This document shows positions 1-6,438 of a DNA stretch of 8,340 nt, piece after piece. Below the pieces are notes generated by a model. It saw only the letters and a list, made by a program, of their open reading frames with translations. It ran no database searches and was not told where the DNA came from. This DNA comes from an uncultured bacterium (GTDB lineage Bacteria; Planctomycetota; Phycisphaerae; Phycisphaerales; SM1A02). The translations under genes and the position numbers were made by a program. How positions within the stretch are numbered: the first letter of the stretch is position 1; every line of letters starts with the position of its first letter. The stretch lies in NCBI GenBank assembly GCA_903938205.1, contig CAJACJ010000358.1, forward strand, positions 1-8,340. The letters run 5' to 3'.

Positions 1-286
1 CATCGGGTTCATGCGGCGGATTAGCCCAGTAGGTTTGCGGATGCCATTGCATGCGCTCCAGCACGCCAAGACGCTGATAGAAATCCAACAGATTTACGCA
101 GCACCCCATGGCGACGTGCTGGCAGTTGTCCAAAATTTTTCCGGTGCGCGGATCTACAAAGCTTGTGGCGCGACCCCCTAGTTTTCCCCGTGTTTCGAGC
201 ACAATTGGTGTGAATCCTGCTTCGGATAAACGAAGCGCCGCGGCAATTCCCGCAATGCCGCCGCCAACAATCGCCACTCGTTTCAC
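1..286 (-). CDS. hpnE: HpnE, FAD-dependent hydroxysqualene reductase (squalene-associated desaturase family), N-terminal part only
   Basis: The first 95 codons of a flavoprotein that runs off the left edge of the window. It opens with the Rossmann FAD-binding motif VAIVGGGIAGIAAA (glycines 8, 10, 13), has Glu31 at the end of the second strand as the probable ribose contact, and then GGRATSF, the usual second glycine motif of amine-oxidase/phytoene-desaturase-like proteins. The stretch DNCQHVAMGCCVNLLDFY (53-70) is characteristic of HpnE. In the known pathway HpnE reduces hydroxysqualene to squalene. The start is GTG at 286-284, preceded by GGGAG with a 6-base spacer. It overlaps the hpnD stop by four bases (GTGA), so translation is probably coupled. 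The position after hpnC and hpnD supports the call. The C-terminal substrate-binding part is not in the window. Confidence 0.9.
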   Translation of the reverse strand, partial: MKRVAIVGGGIAGIAAALRLSEAGFTPIVLETRGKLGGRATSFVDPRTGKILDNCQHVAMGCCVNLLDFYQRLGVLERMQWHPQTYWANPPHEPD

Positions 287-1269
287 CAAGATCTCCCAGA
301 TCTCCCGGATCGCGCGGATGCGTCTTGGCCTTGTTCCCCCGTCGCGCCCACGTCAGAAGAAGTTGCATCAGACATCGTGCGTGGCGTGGAATATCGAGCA
401 AGTAGTTTTTTGGGATGCGTATGTTTGGCGCGCAGCGCGATCCATACTTTGCGCAAAGTGCTTAGGCGCGCGCGGCCATGCACCGCGAGTTGCGGGTCGG
501 CTTCTATTTTGCTTAACACGCCTTTATAAATTTCCGTCATAGCCCACAGCGTAGGCAAGCAAGCTTGATTGATCATTCCATCCAGCGGCGCGCTGCGATC
601 GTAATGCGCGCGCGCCCGCTCGCATTGCGCGCGGATGAATTCAACACAGCGATCCGGCGCGCTCCAGTTGCGCACCATTTCGGGCGTGAGTTCAAGCGCT
701 TGAAATTCCGCCAGCGGCAAGTAGCAGCGGCCGCTGTCCAAGTCCTCGCGCAAGTCGCGCAAAATGTTGGTCAGTTGAAACGCAATGCCGCGCTCCACCG
801 CCAACTTGATTGCGTCCTCGCCGCTGAAACCCCAAATGCGAATGCACACCAAGCCAACCGTGCCCGCGACTTGGTAACAAAATTTGCGCAACTCCGGCCA
901 CGCCTGAAATTTGGCGGGAGAAAGATCGCCCACTTGCCCATCAAGCATGTCATGAAAGTCCTGTTTTTCTAGGTGAAATTGCTTGCTGGCTTCGGTCAAC
1001 GCGATCAACGCGGGCGTGTGCGTTTGCGTGTGTCCATCCAGCGCCGCGTCGGTGGCGTCGCGGTACGCCTGCAAGCGTTGATTGCGCTCATTGGGATCGC
1101 GTTCAGGATCGTCCACTAAATCATCGGCCTCGCGCATCCACGCATACACCGCATACATGGCCCAGCGTTTTTCCGGCGGCGTTAAACGCAAACCATAGTG
1201 AAAGTTTTTGGCGCGCTCTCGTGTAATGGCCTCGCACGCCGCAACCGCCTCTTGCAATACTGGATTCAT
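283..1269 (-). CDS. hpnD: HpnD, presqualene diphosphate synthase
   Basis: A 328-residue trans-isoprenyl diphosphate synthase of the squalene/phytoene synthase family. It shows both metal/diphosphate-binding motifs: DDLVD at 49-53 and DLRED at 172-176, the latter inside QLTNILRDLREDLDSGRCYLP. The motifs YGLRLTPPEKRWAMYAVYAW and CYQVAGTVGL are typical of HpnD rather than HpnC. In the known pathway HpnD joins two farnesyl diphosphates into presqualene diphosphate. The ATG at 1269 is chosen because GAGG lies six bases upstream and because ATGA overlaps the hpnC stop; an in-frame extension to 1359 would only read back into hpnC. The last roughly 45 residues form a polar, low-complexity tail (SDATSSDVGATGEQGQ and so on) ending in GRSGRSW. 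This tail seems longer than usual for the family and may be dispensable. Confidence 0.93.
   Translation of the reverse strand: MNPVLQEAVAACEAITRERAKNFHYGLRLTPPEKRWAMYAVYAWMREADDLVDDPERDPNERNQRLQAYRDATDAALDGHTQTHTPALIALTEASKQFHLEKQDFHDMLDGQVGDLSPAKFQAWPELRKFCYQVAGTVGLVCIRIWGFSGEDAIKLAVERGIAFQLTNILRDLREDLDSGRCYLPLAEFQALELTPEMVRNWSAPDRCVEFIRAQCERARAHYDRSAPLDGMINQACLPTLWAMTEIYKGVLSKIEADPQLAVHGRARLSTLRKVWIALRAKHTHPKKLLARYSTPRTMSDATSSDVGATGEQGQDASARSGRSGRSW
289..306 (-). repeat. tandem 9-base duplication at the end of hpnD
   Basis: Two adjacent perfect copies of GGGAGATCT (minus strand) encode the GRSGRS near the HpnD C-terminus. The downstream copy supplies the GGGAG Shine-Dalgarno sequence of hpnE (plus-strand 293-297), so the duplication places a second ribosome-binding motif nine bases further upstream. 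It is read directly from the sequence; any functional effect is inference. Confidence 0.75.
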
Positions 1270-2249
1270 GCCGCACCTCGCTGCCGATGCGCCGCCAGCC
1301 ACGCCTTGGAAACCAGAATGAGTTTTTCCACGCGACTCATGTTGGGTCGGCGAATGCATGTTTCAAAATCCCATTGTCGAATGTGCGTCAGCACGCCGCG
1401 GCCACCAGCGGTGAATAAACCAATTACTGGTCGAGACACTGGTGAAAGAGTGCGCAGCAGCGCGTCGCCACGATCAAACAGTTGCTCGGTGTGGTCGCAC
1501 AACTTGCTCAACATGTCGCGGTAAGCCGGTAGAAATTCCAAGTCCGCCGCCCAACCGCGCCGCGCTGTGATCAACAAGCGCGACTCAAAATCTGGAATGT
1601 CACGCCACGCGTCGCGCGGCAAATACACGCGGTCGCGCTGTAAAAGATCGCGCTTGACATCTTGCCAATGGTTGACCAATTGCAGCGCGGTGCAGGTGCA
1701 ATCTGAAAGTTGCGCAAGACTTTCGTCGCGCGACTCACCCAGCACGGCCAGCACCAAACGCCCCACTGGATTTGCGCTGAGCGCGCAGTAGCGGGTCAAT
1801 TCCTCCAATGATTCCCAACGCGTTTGACGATTATCCCATTCAAAAGCTTGGATGAGTTCGTCAAATAAATTTTCGGGCAACTCATGGCGCGCAATCACTG
1901 GCTGCAGCGCGATAAAGATTGGATGCTTCGCCTGACCGTGATAGCACTGGCGCAATTCATCGCGCCACCACGCAAGAAGTTCAAGCGCTTGCTCTGGACT
2001 TTGCGCCTCGTCGCCCAAGTCATCTGCCCAGCGGCAGAACGCGTAAATAGCGGCGAAGTCTGGTTGCGATTTTTCTGGCAGCAATGAACTGAGCACGGGA
2101 AAATTTTCACTGCGCGCGTTGGTGAGTTGCGCGCACCATGCGGCGGCCTCGCTGTGGGACATGAGAGACACGGGCGACATGGACGCGCACGCGCTTGGCC
2201 CCCACTGTTCTAAAAGTTTCGTGGCTGGTTGCGCAAGAATGTGGCTCAC
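1266..2249 (-). CDS. hpnC: HpnC, hydroxysqualene synthase
   Basis: A 327-residue squalene/phytoene synthase family protein. It has the first aspartate motif DDLGD at 76-80 (AAIYAFCRWADDLGDEA) and the second, DVKRD, at 197-201 (TALQLVNHWQDVKRD). The motifs ENFPVLSSLLP and YCALSANPVGRLVL mark it as the HpnC branch, which converts presqualene diphosphate to hydroxysqualene. The GTG at 2249 is chosen over ATGs at 2180 and 2162 because GGAG lies seven bases upstream and because GTGA overlaps the rpoN stop; the two later ATGs have no ribosome-binding site. The first roughly 30 residues precede the conserved core and are poorly conserved in appearance. It lies directly before hpnD with a 4-base overlap, the usual hpnC-hpnD-hpnE order. 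Confidence 0.92.
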   Translation of the reverse strand: MSHILAQPATKLLEQWGPSACASMSPVSLMSHSEAAAWCAQLTNARSENFPVLSSLLPEKSQPDFAAIYAFCRWADDLGDEAQSPEQALELLAWWRDELRQCYHGQAKHPIFIALQPVIARHELPENLFDELIQAFEWDNRQTRWESLEELTRYCALSANPVGRLVLAVLGESRDESLAQLSDCTCTALQLVNHWQDVKRDLLQRDRVYLPRDAWRDIPDFESRLLITARRGWAADLEFLPAYRDMLSKLCDHTEQLFDRGDALLRTLSPVSRPVIGLFTAGGRGVLTHIRQWDFETCIRRPNMSRVEKLILVSKAWLAAHRQRGAA

Positions 2250-3778
2250 GCGTGTTCTCCATCGATATGTCGGCGGCGGCGGCGCGCTGGTTGAATTCCC
2301 ATTTGCTCACGGTACTTCACCACGGTACGGCGCGCGATGGTGATGCCACGCTCGCGCAGTTGCGTGGTGATGGCCTCATCCGAAAGCGGGCGCGTCTTGT
2401 CCTCTGCGTCCACAATTTCCTGCAGCACGGTACGGACCGCCTCCCAACTTACGCTTTCGCCGTCTGCATTTTCCGTGCCTCCGGTGAAAAACTTTCGCAA
2501 CTCAACCAACCCGCGCGGAGTCTGCATCCATTTGCCCGCAACGGCGCGACTGACCGTGGCCACATGCACGCCAATGCGATCTGCGACATCCATCATTGGA
2601 AGCGGACGCAAATGTCCCGAGCCTTCATCAAACCATTCGCGCTGCTTTTCAAGCACAATGTCCACCACTTTCAGAAGCGTGTTCTTGCGCTGCGTGATGG
2701 CGTCAATCAGCCAACTCGCCGAACGAATTCCATCTTGCACAAATTTTTTGGTGGCGGTGTCGGTTGCATCTTGCTCAACCATGAGGGAATAACGCGCGCT
2801 CACTCGCAAAGGCGGCACGGAGCCGTCGCAAATCGCCGCGACATAACGATCCTGCTCCGCGTCAAATTCAACCATGACATCTGGAACAATTGGCCGCTCG
2901 GTTTCATCGATCAAGTCGCGGCCAGGCGAAATGGTCAAGCGACGCAAGCGCTCCTTGGCGGCCTCGATGCGCTCCACATTCATACCGCTGCGCGCGGCGA
3001 TTTTTGGCAAGCGGTTCTCAAGAAAATCCTCGTAGTGATCCTTCAACAAAATGCGCGCGTCGCGCCACGCAGCTTCATCAAGCGCGGAAGGCCGCTCATT
3101 CCATCGCTGCGAATCCAACTTGGCGTCAACTTGAATCAGCAAACTTTCCTGCACATCGCGCGCGGCCACACCCGCGGGCTCCAGCCACTGCTGCAACAGG
3201 GGCAACACGCGCTGCAATTCCTGCGCGGGCACGGCGGCTCCTTCTTTGGCGCTATGCGCGGCAATTGCCTCTATATCCGCGGAAAGCAAGCCGTCGTCGT
3301 CCACGAAATCAAGAATGGTTTTGCCCGCCAGCAACGTGGCCGCGTCGGTTTCAATCATGTCCCATTGATGACGAAGTTGCTCGCTGAGCGGCTCGCGACG
3401 CGCCGCGGTTTGCGCCAGCATTTCATACTTCACATCGCGGTCGCCATCCATGTGGCGAGTTGTTGGCTGAGCACCCTCGCCGTAATCGCGTTCAAACTCG
3501 CGCGCGCGTTCAAACGCAGCGCCAGTCTCGGCGGCCTCGCCACTCTCCAGCGGCTTCTCTGGAATTTCCAGCTCCGCTTGTTCTTGCTCTTGCGCGCGAT
3601 CCTCGTCGCTGGCTTCGGGCTCCACTTGCTCAATGGCAACATTGCGCTCAAGCTCCTGCTCCACTCGCTCTTGCAATTGCGCCAACGGCATTTGCAACAC
3701 CTCCATGCTTTGAATCAGCCGAGGCGCCAAGCGCAGTTGCTGGGATGTGCGAAGTTTTTGCGAGAGATCAAAACGCAT
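2246..3778 (-). CDS. rpoN: RpoN, RNA polymerase sigma-54 factor
   Basis: A 510-residue sigma-54, normal length for the family. Region I is at about 1-50 (SQKLRTSQQLRLAPRLIQSM, LQMPLAQLQERVEQELERN), which interacts with enhancer-binding activators. A Glu-rich acidic region II is at about 50-105, followed by a core-binding domain at roughly 115-330. A helix-turn-helix at 397-432 (VADRIGVHVATVSRAVAGKW, then MQTPRGLVELRKFF) is followed by the RpoN box ARRTVVKYRE at 482-491, which reads the -24 element. The protein ends in an Arg-rich tail. The ATG at 3778 is forced: an in-frame TAG lies only three codons upstream and the next Met would delete half of region I. There is no Shine-Dalgarno sequence; a TAGTAT hexamer sits six bases before the ATG. 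The stop overlaps the hpnC start by four bases, an unusual pairing of sigma-54 with squalene synthesis genes. Confidence 0.97.
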   Translation of the reverse strand: MRFDLSQKLRTSQQLRLAPRLIQSMEVLQMPLAQLQERVEQELERNVAIEQVEPEASDEDRAQEQEQAELEIPEKPLESGEAAETGAAFERAREFERDYGEGAQPTTRHMDGDRDVKYEMLAQTAARREPLSEQLRHQWDMIETDAATLLAGKTILDFVDDDGLLSADIEAIAAHSAKEGAAVPAQELQRVLPLLQQWLEPAGVAARDVQESLLIQVDAKLDSQRWNERPSALDEAAWRDARILLKDHYEDFLENRLPKIAARSGMNVERIEAAKERLRRLTISPGRDLIDETERPIVPDVMVEFDAEQDRYVAAICDGSVPPLRVSARYSLMVEQDATDTATKKFVQDGIRSASWLIDAITQRKNTLLKVVDIVLEKQREWFDEGSGHLRPLPMMDVADRIGVHVATVSRAVAGKWMQTPRGLVELRKFFTGGTENADGESVSWEAVRTVLQEIVDAEDKTRPLSDEAITTQLRERGITIARRTVVKYREQMGIQPARRRRRHIDGEHA

Positions 3779-3784
3779 GCGCGC

Positions 3785-3790
3785 ATACTA
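3785..3790 (-). promoter_or_regulatory. candidate -10 element of a leaderless rpoN transcript
   Basis: TAGTAT on the minus strand ends exactly six bases before the rpoN ATG, so a transcript using it would begin at or next to the A of the ATG. No Shine-Dalgarno sequence is present and no convincing -35 is seen. The same geometry occurs before recR and the PIN/TRAM gene. This is inference from spacing only. Confidence 0.4.
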
Positions 3791-3839
3791 CGGGGGAACC
3801 AGTGAAAAATAGTTGAATTGTTGGGCAACCATAGAGCAA

Positions 3840-3860
3840 ACTTGCATTCCATTTGCAAGT
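3840..3860 (-). terminator. inverted repeat at the recR stop, possible weak terminator
   Basis: A perfect 7-base inverted repeat, ACTTGCA-N7-TGCAAGT, begins at the last base of the recR stop codon and lies in the 81-base recR-rpoN gap. On the minus strand it is followed by TTTGCTC, only a short U-run, and the stem is AT-rich, so intrinsic termination would be weak. It could instead be an mRNA 3' end hairpin or a regulator site for rpoN. The rest of the gap (3779-3839) shows only the candidate rpoN -10. Confidence 0.35.
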
Positions 3861-4501
3861 CAACTCATGCGTCGACGACCCGCAATGGCGTCTGCCAAAG
3901 CGGCGCGATTGGCAAATTCAATCTGGCTTCCAGCGGGCAAACCGCGCGCGAGTCGAGTGACATTCACCCCCAAAGATTGCAGCGGATCGGCTAAAAACAG
4001 CCCCGTGCTGTCGCCTTCCATGTCGGGGTTCAGCGCCAAAATAACTTCTGTCACTTTGACACCTTGCGCGTTTTTTGTTGGGTCGGAAATACGCCGCAGC
4101 AAATCATTCACCGTCAAACTATCGGCGCCGACGCCTTCAAGCGGCGACAGTCGTCCCATTAAAATATGGTAGACGCCGTGAAACATTCCGGTCTGCTCCA
4201 AGTTCCATAAATCTTTTGGTTGCTCCACCACCATCACCATGGACGCGTCGCGGCGCGAGTCCGAACAAATCGCGCACGGATCATCGTCGGTCAAATTCCA
4301 ACACACGCCGCAGTGGCGCACATCGGTCTTCACATCCGCGATGGCCTTTGACAAACGCATGGCGTCCTCGCGATCAGCTTTGAGCAAATGAAAAGCCAAA
4401 CGCTCCGCGGTGCGGCGACCCACGCCAGGCAATTGCGATAACTCATGGACAAGTCGCGTGACAGGTTCTGGTTGCGCGGAATTGATGCGATCAAACGACA
4501 T
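3860..4501 (-). CDS. recR: RecR, recombination mediator protein
   Basis: A 213-residue protein of normal RecR length. It has a helix-hairpin-helix at 24-40 (LPGVGRRTAERLAFHLL), a four-cysteine zinc finger (Cys64, Cys67, Cys76, Cys79), and a TOPRIM domain starting at VMVVEQPKDLWNLEQTG (89-105) with LNPDMEGDSTGL at 157-168. The RLARGLPAGSQIEFANR segment is at 183-199. The YHILMGRLSPLEGVG motif (111-125) is diagnostic. RecR works with RecO and RecF to load RecA on single-stranded gaps. The ATG lies nine bases after the dnaX stop, with no intervening ybaB gene. There is no clear Shine-Dalgarno sequence; TAACAT, which includes the dnaX stop TAA, is six bases upstream of the ATG. Read-through or translational coupling from dnaX is equally possible. 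Confidence 0.97.
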   Translation of the reverse strand: MSFDRINSAQPEPVTRLVHELSQLPGVGRRTAERLAFHLLKADREDAMRLSKAIADVKTDVRHCGVCWNLTDDDPCAICSDSRRDASMVMVVEQPKDLWNLEQTGMFHGVYHILMGRLSPLEGVGADSLTVNDLLRRISDPTKNAQGVKVTEVILALNPDMEGDSTGLFLADPLQSLGVNVTRLARGLPAGSQIEFANRAALADAIAGRRRMS

Positions 4502-4507
4502 GGACGA

Positions 4508-4513
4508 ATGTTA
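4508..4513 (-). promoter_or_regulatory. candidate -10 element of a leaderless recR transcript, overlapping the dnaX stop codon
   Basis: TAACAT on the minus strand is built from the dnaX stop codon TAA plus CAT, and ends six bases before the recR ATG. Its position matches those before rpoN and the PIN/TRAM gene. No -35 is recognisable. It is supported by the shared spacing only. Confidence 0.35.
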
Positions 4514-6424
4514 CGCCTGCGCCAAATCGGTTGGCGGATTTTCATGAACACGCTGCGCACTGGGCTGCTCCACCTTCACAACGATGGCGTCAAAAGCATC
4601 CATTGCGGCTTGAATCAGAGGCATTTGCATTAAGTCTTTATCAAGCCCGTGCATGGGAGTTATGGCTTGCGGCGCCGCTTGAGCGGTGGTTTCAAATTCC
4701 AATTTCCAACCAGGTCCAAGCGCGCGCGTGACCATGGATTGCAACATTTCACTTTTACGCGCGGCGTAATTGGCGGCGCCACCCGCGCTTTCCGCGGCGC
4801 GCAAAGTGAGTTGGCGGTCGCGCATGGAAACAGGCACGAATGATTCCGCAAGCACGCGCTCTGGAGTGCTGGTGGCAATGGCCGCGACGCGTTGCCACGC
4901 TTCAAGCGCGGTGGTGACGGATGTATGAGTGGCGTTCGCCGTGGCGACCTGTGGCTGCGCAACATTCTGCGCAGGCTTCGTGAATGAAGGCGCGGTGATT
5001 TGTGGCGCGACGTTTTGTTGCGCGGCGAATGTTGGCTCCGCACGCGTTTCAGCGTGTGCCGGCGCAGCGCCAACACGTTCAGCTACAGGGGCTGGGCTAA
5101 GTTGCTTTTTTTTTTCGCCCTCAATGGGCCGGGCGGAATGTGCGGCTGCAATATCCATGCGCTGAAATTCTCGGTGCAAGCACAGGCGCGCAATAGTGGC
5201 GTCAAAGATGGTGCGCGGCGAACCACTGCCGCGCATGGAGCGGATGGCGGCTTCGCACACCGCGACAAAATGCACCAATTCATGCGGCTCAAATTGCTTG
5301 GCTTGATCCGCGGCCAGACTTCGAGCTTCAGGCGAAAGATCAACAAGTTCAGTGTCTTTTCCGCAGGTTCGAAGCACTAAAAAGTCGCGCCAACGGGCAG
5401 CGAAAAATTCCAGCGCTTGTTCAACTGGGCAGCCTGATTCCAGCAATACCGCCGCGGATTCAAGGCCCGCTTTGGCGTCGCCGCAGGAAACCGCTGATGT
5501 GACCGCGGCGATCAAGCCAGCGTCGGGCAAGCCCAAAACTTCCTCGGCCATTTTGTTTGAAATATTTCCACTGGCCGCGGCGATCAATCGGTCCAGCAAA
5601 CTTAACGCGTCGCGCATGCTGCCGTTGCCAAGCTTGGCCACCAAGTGAATGGCCGCGTCGTCGGCCTGCAATTTTTCCTGCGCGATCACGATGCGCAAAT
5701 GCTCCGCAATGCGCGCCGTGGCGATGGGCTTGAAATCAAATCGCTGGCAACGACTTTGAATAGTGGCGGGAACTTTGTGCGGCTCGGTGGTGCACAAAAT
5801 AAACTTCACGTGCGGCGGCGGCTCCTCCATGGTCTTCAACAACGCGTTGAAGGCCGGCGTGGTGAGCATGTGCACTTCGTCAATGATGTAAATTTTGTAG
5901 GGACTGCGCGCAGGCAAAATGCCCGCCTTGGAAATCAAGTCGCGCGCGTCATCCACGCCGCGGTTGCTAGCGCCGTCAATCTCTATGACGTCCATGTCCT
6001 CACCGCGTAAAATACTGTTGGAAATAGCCACGGACTGCGTTAATTCTTTGGGCGCGTTCAACGCGCGCGCCAACACGCGGGCCATGCTGGTCTTGCCCAC
6101 GCCGCGCGTGCCACAAAATAAATAAGCATGCGCGATGCGGTTCATGGCAATCGCATTTTGCAGAGTGCGGGAAATAGATTCTTGTCCGATCAATTCATCA
6201 AAGTGCTTGGATCGATAGCGCCGCGCCAACACGGTGTAGCCCGCGGTTGAACTTGTCGCTGAACTGCTTGCGCCTGCGAACAGCGCGTCGGACATTGGCT
6301 CATTTGAAATCAAAGCGCCTGGAAGAAGCGTGCTTGCATGTTCGGCGCTGGACGCGCTTGCATCAGAGCTTGCATCTGCGCTTGGCGCTTTACTGGAATT
6401 TTGAACGGTTGATTTTTTAGCCAC
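4511..6424 (-). CDS. dnaX: DnaX, DNA polymerase III subunits tau/gamma (clamp-loader ATPase)
   Basis: A 637-residue AAA+ clamp-loader subunit. After a Ser/Ala-rich extension (about 1-60) the core begins YTVLARRYRSKHFDELIGQE (63-82). Walker A is GTRGVGKT (105-112), Walker B IIDEVH (D182, E183), sensor 1 LCTTEP (210-215), the SRC arginine-finger motif is at 224-226, and sensor 2 is GSMRDALSLLD (268-278). The zinc-module cysteines expected between ALN and DVIEID are all absent. A Pro/Ala/Gln-rich linker follows at about 425-500, then a tau-type C-terminal domain. At codons 437-440 the coding strand has ten consecutive A residues (plus 5106-5115); a -1 slip gives Ala-Thr-stop and a product of about 442 residues. 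The GTG at 6424 is chosen because AAAGGA lies seven bases upstream. An in-frame extension to 6607 would run through the SRP RNA and is rejected; the ATG at 6295 lacks a ribosome-binding site. Confidence 0.96.
   Translation of the reverse strand: MAKKSTVQNSSKAPSADASSDASASSAEHASTLLPGALISNEPMSDALFAGASSSATSSTAGYTVLARRYRSKHFDELIGQESISRTLQNAIAMNRIAHAYLFCGTRGVGKTSMARVLARALNAPKELTQSVAISNSILRGEDMDVIEIDGASNRGVDDARDLISKAGILPARSPYKIYIIDEVHMLTTPAFNALLKTMEEPPPHVKFILCTTEPHKVPATIQSRCQRFDFKPIATARIAEHLRIVIAQEKLQADDAAIHLVAKLGNGSMRDALSLLDRLIAAASGNISNKMAEEVLGLPDAGLIAAVTSAVSCGDAKAGLESAAVLLESGCPVEQALEFFAARWRDFLVLRTCGKDTELVDLSPEARSLAADQAKQFEPHELVHFVAVCEAAIRSMRGSGSPRTIFDATIARLCLHREFQRMDIAAAHSARPIEGEKKKQLSPAPVAERVGAAPAHAETRAEPTFAAQQNVAPQITAPSFTKPAQNVAQPQVATANATHTSVTTALEAWQRVAAIATSTPERVLAESFVPVSMRDRQLTLRAAESAGGAANYAARKSEMLQSMVTRALGPGWKLEFETTAQAAPQAITPMHGLDKDLMQMPLIQAAMDAFDAIVVKVEQPSAQRVHENPPTDLAQA
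5097..5115 (-). promoter_or_regulatory. A10 slippery run in dnaX with -1 frame stop, candidate tau/gamma recoding or slippage site
   Basis: Coding-strand codons GAA AAA AAA AAG (Glu437-Lys440) contain an unbroken A10 at plus 5106-5115. In the -1 frame the next codons are GCA ACT TAG, with the stop at 5099-5097. In the +1 frame a stop follows within seven codons of the run. The run lies just after the ATPase/collar part, where E. coli (ribosomal -1 frameshift) and Thermus (transcriptional slippage) make the gamma protein. A homopolymer this long favours polymerase slippage. A possible stem-loop at 5054-5076 lies about 29 bases downstream, further than usual for ribosomal frameshift stimulators. 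Confidence 0.65.
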
Positions 6425-6438
6425 GATCAATTCCTTTG

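Noticed and set aside
21..401. 126-codon minus-strand frame across the hpnD-hpnE junction
   Set aside because: It is a shifted reading of hpnE and the hpnD tail; the true frames carry the FAD motif and the overlap structure.
1270..1359. Upstream extension of hpnD to an ATG at 1359
   Set aside because: It reads inside hpnC in another frame, and the ATG at 1269 has both a Shine-Dalgarno site and the usual ATGA overlap.
2195..3805. 536-codon open frame on the plus strand, antisense to rpoN
   Set aside because: It lies wholly opposite a certain sigma-54 gene, its translation is rich in Arg, His and Leu with no recognisable motif, and long antisense frames are expected when the sense codons avoid the complementary stops.
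3830..3852. Sigma-54-type -24/-12 promoter upstream of rpoN (TGG...TTTGC on the minus strand), suggesting autoregulation
   Set aside because: The GG and GC doublets are separated by 11 bases; the strict requirement is 10.
5054..5076. GC-rich stem-loop in dnaX as a ribosomal frameshift stimulator
   Set aside because: It begins about 29 bases after the A-run, whereas stimulators normally lie about 5 to 9 bases downstream; kept only as a remark on the slippage site.
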